From positions 34,017,501 through 34,081,500 of the forward strand of contig NC_133187.1 in NCBI RefSeq assembly GCF_049306965.1: 64,000 bases of DNA, in the 5' to 3' direction. The translations under genes and the position numbers were made by a program. Positions 37,095 through 48,713 of this stretch are shown here, one piece after another. The notes under the pieces were generated by a model. The model was not told the origin of the DNA. It ran no database searches and saw only the letters and a list, made by a program, of their open reading frames with translations. This stretch comes from Danio rerio (Eukaryota; Chordata; Actinopteri; Cypriniformes; Danionidae). Position 1 is the first letter of the stretch. Each line of letters starts with the position of its first letter.

Positions 37095-37203
37095 ATGTCC
37101 AGACAGCTCACCATGAATCCAGCTTTTCTACCTCCGCAAACTAACGGCGTTTTGAAGGCGCTCCTGGAAAAACCTCTGAAACTGCCTTTGCACCAAGATG
37201 AAG
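37095..37203 (+). CDS. hlf: hlf exon 1 (PAR-bZIP transcription factor)
   Basis: First coding exon of hepatic leukemia factor, a PAR-bZIP transcriptional activator that binds D-box sites (TTAYGTAA) as homodimers or with Dbp/Tef and acts in circadian output and haematopoietic stem cells. It encodes MSRQLTMNPAFLPPQTNGVL then KALLEKPLKLPLHQDE, closely matching the human N-terminus (NPTFIPPPYGVLRSLLENPL). The chosen ATG corresponds to the human Met-Ser-Arg; human has three extra residues, and no in-frame ATG precedes it immediately here. The exon ends in GAAG then GTGAATAA, phase 1. The four exons total 900 nt and 299 codons plus stop, against 295 residues in human. Whether this is the a or b zebrafish paralogue cannot be told from the sequence alone. 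Confidence 0.93.
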
Positions 37204-38377
37204 GTGAATAAAACTTTATCTTTGTTACATTGAAGATTAAAATGTTGGTTAGTTTTGCTGTTAGGACTTGTCATTTAGTTTTAGATGTGATATTCAGTGT
37301 TAAAGTGCTTGTCTATGCTGTCTTAGATTCGTTTGACTATTTTTATGCCTGATGTTTGCCATTAAAGTGTCTCTTCCATTAGTTTGTAAACTAAGCGTAG
37401 ATTCATAACAGCTGAGATTACATTCATTATTATTATTATTAATATTATTAATATTATATTTAATAATAATGATGTTTTTAATAATATTAATAACAGGATG
37501 TTTTTTTGTTTTTATTATGTTTATATTAGTTTTCTATATAAATAATAAACTGTAACAAATTTTGAAGAATTAAGCTTTGTGTTTGAGGAACTTGTGAGTT
37601 TGAAGAAATTTGTTGAAACGAAAAACCTTAAAATAAGAAAAACGACAAAAAAAATCGTATCCTTTTATCTGATCTGTCAATTGTTTTTTACTGTACATTG
37701 CTGAGATTGTAGAAGCTGCAACACTAAAGTTGAACCACGTTAAAGCATGCATGCAAAATGCTGTACAGGATTTTAAATGCATTTTGGCTATACATTACGA
37801 ATAAATTAATTTTGAAAAAGGAAATAAGATCCTTATAAAAGTATTATTTTTGTAGTGCATTCTTAAGATTGCAGCTACGCACAAAAATTCTAAATGAAAA
37901 CCACAATTATGGAAAATGTAATAAAGTACATTTAAATTCCTTTCAACTGGGCTAAAATTATAAAAATGAAAAAGTAAAATGAAAAGTAGAGCATCAGAAA
38001 TCATTATATTAAAGTTTAAATGTAACTTTTTTACTATGCAATGCTGAAACGGCAAATAAAATGAGAAACTAATATTAATATTATTATTTGAGAAATCTTT
38101 TTTACAGTGCAATGCTTCAACTACTACTATAAACTGTAATAGAAGTATAAACACTTTAATTATCTTAAAACTTTAATAAATCATTTTTCAAATCCATCTT
38201 AGTTGTCCTAAAATGTAGAAATGTCTCTGTTAAATTATTGCAAAGAGTGTACATTTTTTCATATTTATCTTTAGTGTGCATTGCAGCTAAAAATCACCTT
38301 AATTACTGTATGTACATTATTAAATTCATTTTAACTATTCTTGATGTAAAAGATTTGACATATAACTATTCTTTCAG
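37204..38377 (+). other. hlf: hlf intron 1
   Basis: AT-rich intron with a (TTA)n patch near 37425-37455. No repeat family or regulatory motif stands out. Confidence 0.75.
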
Positions 38378-38737
38378 GCTATGGAAAGGAGAGAGACAAG
38401 GTTAAAAAGCTGGACGAAGAGGGAAACCCTCCGCAGTCTGCTTTCTTAGGGCCAACACTTTGGGATAAAACATTGTCTTACGATGGAGACAGCTTTCAGT
38501 TGGAGTATATGGACCTTGAAGAATTTCTCTCTGAAAACGGCATCCCCTCCAGTCCTGCACAACATGACCAAAACCTCCATCAACATCATCACCAGCAGCA
38601 GCAGCAGCAGCAGCACCAACAACAGCAGCAACAGGTTTCAATGCCCCAGGGGCCTATCTCAGTCATGGACCTCAGTAGTCGCTCCATCCACACAGCCATT
38701 TCTCCTCAAAACTGCCTCCACAGCCCTGGCAGATCAG
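38378..38737 (+). CDS. hlf: hlf exon 2 with activation region and Gln/His tract
   Basis: After TTCTTTCAG the frame continues GYGKERDKVKKLDEEG, then SAFLGPTLWDKTL, the conserved activation block YDGDSFQLEYMDLEEFLSEN, and GIPSSPAQHD. Residues about 104-122 are a His/Gln tract (HQHHH, seven Gln, His, six Gln) coded mainly by CAG, with CAA and CAC interruptions. I recall a Pro/Ser/Ala-rich stretch at this point in human HLF, so the tract is a fish feature or specific to this copy. VMDLSSR downstream is again conserved. The exon is 360 nt, ends with AGATCAG then GTATAA, and shares phase 1 at both borders. Confidence 0.95.
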
Positions 38738-39988
38738 GTATAATGTCACTTCTAGACCCTGGTTTTGTCCATTCTGCTCAAAAGATTTAAAGGCCATGTT
38801 CAGCCAAACCAGATGGCACTAAATATGACCATGTGTGGGTGGAAAATGGGAGACAGAGTATTCATTTTAGTCTCAAAGTGTGTTTGTTTTTGGACTGTAT
38901 AGATTGTTATATTCAAAACAAGTTATTTGTAAGCCAGTCTGAGAATGTCAAGAGGCAGAAATGAATTAGATAAGATACAGATCGTAAAAATATACACTGT
39001 TAAATCCTGTTGACAAGCAAGACTTTATGATGGTAAAAAAAAAAGAAAAGGTCAATGCAGAACAACAAAAACAAGCATTTTTGGGGAAAAAATGTGAAAA
39101 ATGGCAATGACTTCTATTCTAGTATGAGGATTTTTGCATCTAATGAGGAAATAAAGTAAACTACGTTGTTGTATAAGTTTGGGTTTAGTAAGAGGAAAAT
39201 CTTGTTTAGTTAGAGCTTGAAAATATGCATTTAAAAAATAATGTATACATTTTATTTAAAAAAGCAATTACCATTGTAATATGATTATAATTGTCATCAT
39301 ATATATTTAACAATTTATCATATTAAATACTTAAATTAAATATAATAATGCTGAAAGTAATTAAAATGTAAAAAAAAAAACTTAATTAAAACTTGAATAT
39401 ATTGATTAATTCTGCTAAAATGGACACAGGGTGATTTAAGCATTTTATTTTGACTGATGCCACATTAAATGTTTTTATCATAATAATACTACATAGATAG
39501 ATATATACATAGATACATACATACATACATACATACATACATACATACATACACACATAAAGTGAGATATTCTGGAGATTTTCAGCTGATACTAAAATAA
39601 TTTACACATGTATCTTTTAAAGTTACAAAAGTAAAGGTAAAAAGTTGTTCAAAGACAAATAAAAACAAATTATGAGCACAAAAAAATAAATTGAATCAAG
39701 TGATTGATTTAAATTATTAATTTAAATTAATTCACTTTTTATTTTATTATTAGCTAAAATAGATTAAACATTTTAAATGCATTCATAATACAATTTTTTG
39801 AACAACATAGCAGTAAAATGCATACACAGAAATATAAATGTATAAAAAATGTGCTGAAGGTACCTATTTATACTTCGCTTATATTAATGTCTGCTGCGCC
39901 ACCTAGTGGATTGAAATGCTCCCAACACCCTTTAACATGCAAGATCTGCATGGAGTCAACAATGAATAGATTTCTTTTCTCCTGACAG
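38738..39988 (+). other. hlf: hlf intron 2
   Basis: AT-rich intron with an (ATAC)n tract at 39510-39552. GCCACCTAGTGGATTGAAAT near 39899 is a fragment of a common dispersed repeat. No other feature was seen. Confidence 0.7.
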
Positions 39989-40203
39989 TTTTGCCTCCAT
40001 CCCGTAACACACCGAGTCCAGTCGACCCGGAGGCCCTTCATATTCCGGTGAGCTACGAGCCCGACCCGGCAGATCTCGCTCTCTCCAGCGTCCCTGGACA
40101 GGAGGTTTTCGATCCACGGAAGCGCAAATTCTCCGAAGAAGAGTTGAAACCTCAGCCTATGATCAAAAAAGCACGCAAAATCTTCATTCCTGATGATTTG
40201 AAG
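39989..40203 (+). CDS. hlf: hlf exon 3 encoding the PAR domain
   Basis: Acceptor TTCTCCTGACAG, donor AAG then GTAACT. It encodes [40 protein letters not shown] and [20 protein letters not shown] followed by [11 protein letters not shown]. This is the proline- and acidic-rich (PAR) region plus the start of the extended basic region, nearly identical to human HLF ([30 protein letters not shown]). The exon opens with two bases completing a Val codon and ends in phase 0. Confidence 0.96.
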
Positions 40204-40327
40204 GTAACTATTCAGCCCATAAAAGTGTATGTTTGGTGACTCTTTTCACCCCTCGCCATTGACCAGCTGGCCAGCAGTTTAAGAAGCTTATGTCCGTTCA
40301 TTCATCCTCCGCTCCGGCCGCCAGAAC

Positions 40328-40333
40328 CACGTG
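40328..40333. promoter_or_regulatory. hlf: E-box CACGTG in hlf intron 3
   Basis: A perfect CLOCK:BMAL1-type E-box in a small GC-rich patch next to exon 3. The related PAR-bZIP gene Dbp is known to be driven by intronic E-boxes, so a clock input here is plausible. Occupancy is inference. Confidence 0.4.
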
Positions 40334-42261
40334 ATCACCCTTTTTTTCCTGGTAGCGCTCCAGTTCTGCCGGGTTTAGGATTAAAGGATTTGTCTTTTTT
40401 AATTTGTTCGAATAAAAGTGGATCCCTCTTGAGCTTTGCGCAATAGTAAATTGCTCCAAGCTGATTGCACGCCAGCGAATGCGTGAGAAAACTTGTCACG
40501 ATAAAGATCTGTTTTCTCTCGTGCTTGCCTGTCAGTCATAAATAATAGCTGAAGTGTGGAGTAATTTGTCACAATCATCGGTTCCTTTTAAATGATTTAA
40601 TTGTAGGCTACTGGGTCGAAACTATTAACTCTGCAAATCCTGATAAATTAAATTATTAGTATGAATGAATAAATACAAAGAAAGGAATCATGCATTTGAC
40701 GAAATAGTAAATAGGATTTCATTTATTGATTTCTCTCCTCTTTGGTAAACACGGGAATTGTGTTGTCTAATGAATATTAACATATCAGGGCTATTGCCAG
40801 CCTGGTGAAAGGGGTGGTTATATTTTCTCAAAAAGTGTACCATTTTTACAGATAGTTGCCTCATTTTCTATTTAACTACAAAGTATTTATGGTTTAAATG
40901 GTTATAGTGCATTTAAGTGGCTTTTTAAATGGAGTTAACCTGTAAACAAAGATTCAGCGGCAGAACCACACTTCACTTTGTCTCCTTAAGCAATTACCTA
41001 CTTCCTAAAACTTATTTAAGACCAGCCCTTTAGTTCTCCTGTTCTCTTGAACCCACCCTCCCTCCATTTTCTTGCTTCCCATTCACAGTCATATCACCCT
41101 CTCTTTACTCCTATGTCAAATCGGGGGGCCCAATCACTCTACAAAAAATATTACAGTATACCCCCACTCTTGAGTCTCATAAACGTAGGATGCCCGATCA
41201 ACCTACCTATCTGTTCACTGTTTATCCTGAAACTTCCCATCCCCTTCATCCCACTGTTCTTTTACCATCTCTTTATCCCTACATCCCAATAAAGTCTAGC
41301 TCAAAGTGTGGTGTGGTCCATGCTGGTGAAGCACTATTTATTTCTGGATTAGCTTGTCAGGTGGTCATAACCACACTTTTTGATCTACCAAAGCATTTTC
41401 TAAAGATTTAGAATAAAGGAATATGGAAAAAAAAAACTTATTTATATATATTATTTTTATCAAATACGATGAAAAGACAAATCTGTTAAAGTTTTAAATT
41501 AAAAACGTCAAAGTATTGTCATTTATTAAGCAATTAACAAACTGGCCAGCACATTCAACTTTCCTCAGTCAGAATTTGGCCACTTGAAAAACAACAAAAA
41601 ATATGCATGATAATAATAATAATAATAATAATAACAATAATATTAATGTAGAGCTTCCCAATTTTTTTAGCCTCTCATGTAAAAGAGATGGAAATTTCAT
41701 GGATACAATAGCCTAATTACTAATACAATTTACTTTTATATGCTTCAAAATTTACTTTTTATTGGTAATTTTTTCTCCAAGGTCCAAGAGTTAGAATAAA
41801 AGTTACTTGTAAAAACTTTTCTCTATTTAACCACAATACAGTACTTACATTTTTTTATTTGTTGTTATTTTTTACACAATTTATGATGGCATAGCAGTCA
41901 AAATAGGACGATTGAGCTCATGCAGGGACAAATTCTGCGTCTTATGAACCACCCGAACCCTCCTCTGGCTAGGAGTTTGTATCTGAAAATATGGCGTTTT
42001 TATGTAATAAAATCTATGTTATCAGTAATTTGCAGAACAAAACTATAGCATCGTTTTACTTGAACACGTAGGCCTATTATTTATTAACAATTGTAAATTT
42101 TTAATCCAGAGATGAATACAATTTTTTTATAAAGTGCTGTTTTTGAAAAAAGCTGTATTTAGCTGTCATTATGAAAACATTTTCATACAAGACATACAAG
42201 AAAACACAGATAAAATGGCTAAACATAATAACTGCCCTAATATGAGTAAGAAAATACCCCT

Positions 42262-42475
42262 ACACTGTAAAAAAAACCTGATTGCCCTAAATTTTTCATC
42301 TGAATCAAATTAACCGTATGAGTCCATTGTACTTATATTATGTTAAACGGACTTAAAACAGCTTTTGCATAACTTATAAAATTATCTTAGAACATGATTA
42401 ACCTAGTTTAATATGTTACAATGATTTAAAAACATATCCTGTCATGACTAATTGAATATAATTTTTACAGTGTAG
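42262..42475. mobile_element. MITE (ACACTGTAAAAAA ends)
   Basis: Left end ACACTGTAAAAAAAACCTGA, right end TTTTTACAGTGTAG, an inverted pair. A sister copy with the same internal phrases (GCTGAATCAAATTAACTTTA, TCATGACTAATTGA) is at 56570-56735. Confidence 0.75.
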
Positions 42476-42695
42476 AAATTAATTCAGCACTAAATCAACT
42501 TGACAGTTCAGTAAAACATTTATTTCATAAAATGTAAACCCTAATGATTGAGCGGCTTTGTAGTAGCTATGATTCATAAGGATTTATAGGGTTACCATAT
42601 CCATTAAAAAACAGTAAATGATACTAATCGCACAATAATGTAACTGGGCGCTCCCATCTCTTCCCCACCCTTTTTATTCTGCATATTTTGAGCAG

Positions 42696-42911
42696 GATGA
42701 AAAATACTGGGCACGGCGCAGGAAGAACAACGTGGCTGCCAAGAGATCACGAGATGCTCGGCGTCTGAAGGAAAATCAGATTGCCATCCGGGCTGGTTTC
42801 CTGGAGAAAGAGAACATGGCCCTCCGTCAGGAAGTCGCTGACCTACGGAAAGAGCTGGGGCGGTGCAAAAACATCTTAACCAAGTATGAAGCTCAGCACG
42901 GGCCCCTGTGA
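42696..42911 (+). CDS. hlf: hlf exon 4: bZIP domain and stop
   Basis: Acceptor CATATTTTGAGCAG, then [20 protein letters not shown] and [20 protein letters not shown], then [20 protein letters not shown] and [11 protein letters not shown] before TGA. This is the basic region (NNVAAKRSR core, about residues 239-247 of 299) and leucine zipper (Leu at about 264, 271 and 278). It differs from human HLF at only a few positions (for example V for M in NNMAA, G for S in IRASF). The C-terminal HGPL matches human. The exon is 216 nt, starts in phase 0 and completes the gene. Confidence 0.97.
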   Translation, partial: DEKYWARRRKNNVAAKRSRDARRLKENQIAIRAGFLEKENMALRQEVADLRKELGRCKNILTKYEAQHGPL

Positions 42912-43594
42912 GGCCTTCACGGTGCTCTGAAGTTCCCCTTACCCAGTGCCCTTCCAATTCGAAGGACAATATTCTTGGGTTGCAGGTCCGCTGGGCCAGT
43001 TTTCCAGCCAGCCCTCACCTCAGTCTGTTCTTGGCACCTTAGAAGGCAGAAACGTTTCATTGCGTGGTTATTTTATACATCTTATAGAGATCTAGCCATT
43101 CTCTTTCTCTATTTGTTAGTGCAAACAAAGCCATCATTGTTTGCCGATCATGTTACTTATTGTTTTAGTGTTGTAGCATTTGTCCACAAACGTTTGCCTT
43201 GATTTTGTTGTACTTTAGCAGTCAGATCCGAGCTCTGCAGGCTCACACTCATTGTGCTGTGTAAGAGAGAGGTACATGTGCATAGATTCCTCAGGCGTTT
43301 TAGGTTTTGTGTCTTCATGAAGACATCATTCTCACAGACAGAACAGAATGTAGCAAGAATGAGAGTTCATAAAATAACTCAATTATACTAATATATGTGT
43401 TTGTTTTAGGAAGCAGGTAATGAAGTTGCTAATATTGAGTGCAACTGGTTCTGGAAGTAAAAACCCAGTTCATTTATTTCAATGGGAAATTGATTTTATA
43501 AAACAGACCTCTAATGAGTGGTGAGGTTGTTAATTGATATGCTTTTGTTGGATCCATTGGTTACACATTCAGTCCTTTAGTAAAACGATTATTG

Positions 43595-44110
43595 TTAATG
43601 ATGGAATTCATGCAAACTTCCCTCTCCCCAGACACGTCCTTCAGCTTTTTCGGGGAGATCCCGAGGTGTTCCATGCAGGCCAGCTGAGAGACATAGTCCT
43701 TTCTAGCGTGTCCTTGGTCTTCCCCCAGAGCTCCTCCCGGGTGACAGAGCGCCCTATAAGGGTGCGCTGTGTCACCCCTTAAATTAAACTCATTTCAACT
43801 GCTTGTATCTGAGATCTTGTTCTTTCGGTCATGACCATAGATGAGAGTAGGAACATAGATGGACCGGTAAATCTAGAGCTTTGCCTTTAGTCTCAGCTCC
43901 TTCTGTACCACAACAGACAGGTACATTGACTGCATTACTGCTGCCGTTGCAGCAATCAGTCTGTCAATCTCATGTTCCATCCTTTCCTCACTCGTAAACA
44001 AAACTCCAAGTTACTTGAAATCCTCCACTAGGGGTAAGGACTTTACTCCAACCTGGAGATGGCAAACCACCTTTTTCCAGTGGAGCACCATGGCCATGGC
44101 CTTCTTATCC
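43595..44110 (-). mobile_element. LINE fragment, 3' part of reverse transcriptase ORF
   Basis: On the minus strand, broken frames read VVCHLQVGVKSLPLVEDFK, LGVLFTSEERMEHEIDRLI, AATAAVMQSMYLSVVVQKEL, AKLYRSIYVPTLIYGHD and, at the far end, SRLACMEHLGISPKKLKDVS. This is the conserved C-terminal region of a fish non-LTR reverse transcriptase (E-x-F-K-Y-L-G-V, then YVPTL-YGHE). Stops and frame changes are visible and the middle is shortened, so it is a dead 5'-truncated copy. I did not assign the clade. Confidence 0.8.
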
Positions 44111-44384
44111 CATTCAGGAATTCATGCAGATAAACTACATTATTACCCATGATGCTGTACAAACATCATACTGTACCAATCAGAGATTCATAATGACCAA
44201 CAGGATTTTTTGGTCTGAGTAAAATAACTCATCTACAGTAAATCCTATTCAGTTCTAAACTAAAAGTAGCCGTCAGCGTTTGTCCCATTTGTTGTCTGGT
44301 CCATCTTGGTTGACAACGTTTGAGGGATCTTAAATTGAATTTTTGTGGTCCCCTTTGGCTGAAATGAAACTAATTTATGTTTCA

Positions 44385-44470
44385 GTTGCACCCACACTGG
44401 TGATTCATTCCACTGTGGTGACCCCAGATTAATAAAAGGAATAAGCTGAAAAGAAAATGAATGAATGAAC
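44385..44470 (+). repeat. DANA SINE tail fragment
   Basis: GGTGATTCATTCCACTGTGG, TGACCCCAGATTAATAAAAG and AAAAGAAAATGAATGAATGA are the DANA 3' end. The body and head are missing. Confidence 0.85.
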
Positions 44471-44989
44471 CCACACTCATAAAAAATATCGGTATGTGAA
44501 ATACCGATAGCAAAGCTGATAAATGAAACTTGTCCAATGATATCTTTAGCTCCGCCCACATCTATGAGTCACCACGAATAGTGCAATTGTCAGTGTCTAT
44601 ACACTCTTAAAAACAATTAAATATTAATAGAGATGAATGCAGATTTAGCAACACATGTACATGTGCATCCAGCCCAATCTCACCAGGAAATGTAACTTTT
44701 TTACGTAATGTCAGTAAAAGGGCTAATTTATGTTATTTCATTTGTAATAAAATGTACGATTTTTAAAAGGTGTTTTTAATACAAATTAGCCAGTAAAGTA
44801 AAATGTTACAAATTGCAGTGAGATTGCGTTTGTACGCAACGCACACCCCAAGTCCCATGGAGGAGTTCCGAAAGGATAAAATGAGGAGTGGTGGCAATGA
44901 AAAAAAAGATAAAGGACCAGGCCTGAGAGTTTTATATCACAGTTTTATTTATGTTTGTGCAGCAGATACCCACAAGAGGCTACCATTTT

Positions 44990-45120
44990 ATTTTTATTTA
45001 TTTTCCTTCAGTTTAGCTCCTTTATTGCCACAGTGGAATGAACCACCAACTCATCCATCATATGTTTTACACAGCAGATGCCCTTCCAGCTGCAATCCAG
45101 TACTGGGAAATATGTTCATT
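44990..45120 (-). repeat. DANA SINE fragment, minus strand
   Basis: GTTTAGCTCCTTTATTGCCA, CAGTGGAATGAACCACCAAC and CAGATGCCCTTCCAGCTGCA form the inverse of the DANA 3' body, extending to TCCAGTACTGGGAAATATG. Confidence 0.85.
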
Positions 45121-45237
45121 TTGTGGATTGTTAATTTATTATATATTAACCTTACAGTACCAACCTTCCCATTCCCAAAACAAATATTCAATATTTCTTC
45201 ATTGTCTTTGATTGCAATTCGCCATGCCTTATGGCAG

Positions 45238-45425
45238 GGGTGTCCAGCTCAGTTCCTAGAGGGCTGCAGCCCTGCATAGATCAGTTCCAACACACTTACC
45301 TTACCTAGCACACTTAGGTTCCAAACAAGCCTGAAGGACTCAATTTGTTTGATCAGTTGTGTTTAATTAGGATTGTAACTAAACTGTGCAGAGCTGCAGC
45401 CTTTCTGAAAGTTTGACACCTGTGC
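45238..45425. mobile_element. Inverted-repeat MITE (same family as 27995-28178)
   Basis: GGGGTGTCCAGCTCAGTTCC at the left and GCAGCCTTTCTGAAAGTTTG then ACACCTGTGCC at the right, with GTGTTTAATTAGGATTGTAA inside. It is similar in layout to 27995-28178 and to the half copy at about 2585-2660. Confidence 0.6.
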
Positions 45426-47982
45426 CTTATGGGATTGTAGTACCTCAAAGGTGATTTGTTTGGTGCCTGACTTGTATATGCTTTAACAAAGCTTTAACCA
45501 TTAATGTGAAAAAATCCTGATGGGAAAAATACTTCCAGAACCAGTGCTGCTGAAAAAGGTGGATGGGAACTAATGCACTCTTCCAAAGCGTGTTAAATTA
45601 AGTATGCCAGTCTGTGTTAATCTGTGCCACATGTAGGCTTTTCACACGAGAACTATTTAAACCTGGGTCATTCTAAACCTTGAGTGAACAGAATTCTGGT
45701 TTATTTTGATCCATGTTTCACACCAATCATCAATTAATTAATTAGCCTATCACTAATTTAAGAGATTATAATTAACCCTGAAATTATTTCACATGGTAAA
45801 TTTCAAAACCTCACGTCAACTTCTTCATTTGAATATTGACTGTGTCTTTGATTAGATGAAGGTGCGCACATGTCCTGCTAGTGAAGTGTAGGCCTGGTGC
45901 GTAATAATATTGTCAATAGCTAAATCTGAACAATTTTTTTGGACTGTAAAGTTTGGAGCGAAGCAAGCTTTACTTGTCTGGTACAATTTGACAATTTAAA
46001 AAAAAAGTGACCTCAAATGCTTAAACTGTTTATGGTTATTACGTACGGTGTTTACGTGACTGTCAAAAGCACGTGAATATGATGCAAAATATCCATTTTA
46101 ACATTGATGAAGTTAGTTTCACACAATGTACGTTTGCCTCCGACATACCCTTAAAAGCAGTGCAAGCTATGCTCCGTTTTAAGTTTTGTAAGCTCGGGTA
46201 AACATGGTGCACAACCTGGTTATAAGTGAAAAATATTTACTCTGGGTTAAAAGTAAGTTTAGAACGACGTTATCCAGGTCGAGCGCCGTGTGAAAAGCCC
46301 AAAGTCAGCCTAGTTACTTTCTAAAAAGTTAAAATGACTTTCATTTAACAGAATTTGAAAGGTAAATTATTTGGTTAAAACGCCCCTCTTTCCATTTTTA
46401 ATGTAAATGTGTTAGAAGCTAAATTTATTAGTGGCTGCTACTATACTATTTCCATCATATTTCACAAATAACGTTATTGATTCTTTATAACAACATACTC
46501 TATGAGTTTAAACTGTGATCGAAGTAAAGCTCGCTGAACAAGGTCTCAATGCCCTTATTGCAAACACAAAGAAGAAACCTGCTGTACAGTAGAGTATATT
46601 GAAGCTGATATGTTGCCTTTTGGTGGTCAGTTATGAAATGAATGTAGATGTATGATGTATTTTATGTCTATCACTCTTGAATACAGACCAAATGATATGA
46701 GATACAATAAGGTTATATTGTCATATTAAATGTTTTTACAAAGTTATTCTCGTTTTTGTACAGTATTTTCTTATGAATTTCTGAATATATAAATGTATTT
46801 AGATGTGTACTGTATTGCGTCAAACTATATGAACATGTTCTAAATTCTATACGGGCATTAATAAATTGCATTTAGTACCACGATCATAGTTTCTTTACCT
46901 TTTACAGCTGTCTATTATTCAGGCATCAGTATCTTTTTTATATATATATATATATCGAATGGCACTTGCATTACTTTTCATATACTGGTTGTGATTTACA
47001 ATCATGAAGTGTGGTATTATTGTGTGTTTGCCAAAAACGGTAAAAGAATGTGACTCTTGGCCACATACAGAATGTTTTCAGTCTTTGTCAAAAATATTTT
47101 ATATTAAATATATGAAATTACAGCATGTTTAAATTTAAACATTCTTCAGATGATTTTTCGACTTAAATATTTGCATAAATATTTGTTGTTTGTCGTGGTC
47201 CTTTTTGGTTCCTTCTTGCTGTTCATTTATCTTAATGAAAATAATAAAAAATCTTTTGAAAAGAAGCTTGGTCAACTTAATGAGTGAAATTTAAATGTTT
47301 TATTAACCTAAAATATGCAAAAATTGAAATAACAGAAATAATATTAATTCTACAACTTACTGTGTTTTAAATACTCTATTATAAAACATTGTTTACAATA
47401 AGGTTTCTATTTTACAATAGGCTTGCATTAGTCAACGTTAGATAATGCATTCATTAACATGAATTAATGATGATGAACAACAACACATCTGTTAAGCATT
47501 AATAATCTTTGTTAATATTAGCTGAACAACATATATTATTGTGTTTGTTAGGGCATTTTTTGACATCCATTAACAATCAACAATGGCTTTGCTGTTAATA
47601 TTAACTTGTATTCTAATGCATTTCCGTAATGACTGATTGTCCCTGTTGCACATTTTGTTGACTAAACGTTGCATTGTAACTACATTCCAATTAATTCTCA
47701 TTTAAGTATTAGTAGACAATCTGCTTAATATCTGTTGATACTGCTCCTTCAACAGACATTTAACTGACTATAAGAAACTTTGCAAGTACACATCAGTTTA
47801 CACTAAGCCTTATCTCAACCTAACAGTCTACTTATATTCTAATGAGAAATAGTTGGCATGTAGATGCAATGGAACTTAAATTCAACAAAATGCACTAAAG
47901 GGACAGGCAAAATAAAGTGATACCTACATTTCTTTACATATAATGTAACTAATGCTCATTTAGACATACACGCCACATTGAC

Positions 47983-48056
47983 CCGGCTGGGGCTCGAACC
48001 AGCTACCTTCTTGCTGTGAGGTGATTGTGCTACCCACTGTGCCACCATGACGCCCA
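47983..48056 (-). repeat. DANA SINE head, minus strand
   Basis: GGCTGGGGCTCGAACCAGCT contains the inverse of the B box (GGTTCGAGCC), and CTTGCTGTGAGG and CCCACTGTGCCACCATGACG complete the inverse of the tRNA-like head. Only the head is present, the reverse of the usual pattern of head loss. Confidence 0.85.
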
Positions 48057-48478
48057 TGAAATTATGGATACAACTCATTGTTAAATCCACTTAAATTCGT
48101 GAATATAATTTAACTAGCTGTTTTATTTTATTTTTTTAGGTTTTGTTTTGGGACAGGTTAAAGGATTTGTGTGGAACCCAACATTGTTTACAGTGTGAGT
48201 CATTGTTCATTATTTGAAAATATTTAATGATGCATTAATGATAACTTATGAATTAACATATTATTATATTTGTAAGTTTACATAAATAACGATTTAGTAT
48301 TGCTGAATAAAAGTTGTTAATTTTTAGGTTATGTCATCTAATCCATCACCAAATAGTGTATGTGTGTAGGTAAACATTTATTAAACACTTAATGTAAAGA
48401 GATGCATTAAAACACAAATTAACAAAGATTATGTATGTTATGCTAAACAGAGTTAGTGTTCATGTTAACTAATGCATC

Positions 48479-48523
48479 GACTAACATAAATATGCTTAGT
48501 TAATATCAACAGTTCACCATTCA

Positions 48524-48577
<54 letters not shown>

Positions 48578-48616
48578 TGGTGAACTGTTAATATTAACTA
48601 AGCATATTTATGTTAG

Positions 48617-48620
<4 letters not shown>
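48479..48620. repeat. AT-cored palindrome with 45-bp arms
   Basis: The left arm (48479-48525) runs from CGACTAACATAAATATGCTT to GTTCACCATTCAT. The right arm (48573-48620) is its near-perfect inverse, ATGAATGGTGAACTGTTAAT to TTATGTTAGTCG. About 48 bp of (AT)n separate them. A second AT tract (48620-48711) follows, and a third partial copy of the arm (TGCTTAGTCAATATTAAC) comes after it. Confidence 0.9.

Positions 48621-48713
<93 letters not shown>

Larger units (their letters stand above)
40204..42695 (+). other. hlf: hlf intron 3
   Basis: Holds a canonical E-box, CACGTG (40328-40333), 125 bases inside the intron in a locally GC-rich patch (CCGCTCCGGCCGCC). A MITE lies at 42262-42475 and an (ATA)n run near 41610-41635. 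A C-rich stretch at 41040-41290 is open in one frame but has no splice sites or motif. The rest is AT-rich. Confidence 0.65.
42912..47270 (+). other. hlf: hlf 3' UTR and flank
   Basis: Unique sequence runs from the TGA to about 43590. Then come an antisense LINE fragment (43595-44110), DANA pieces (44385-44470 and 44990-45120) and an inverted-repeat element (45238-45425). Sequence from about 45430 to 47270 is mostly unique again, with TATATATATA near 46940 and AATAAA signals near 46858 and 47243. If the distal signal is used, the 3' UTR is about 4.3 kb and contains all these insertions. The true end is not determined. Confidence 0.45.

Noticed and set aside
42604-42969. 121-codon minus-strand open frame over hlf exon 4
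   Set aside because: It is the shadow of the highly conserved bZIP coding exon on the plus strand.
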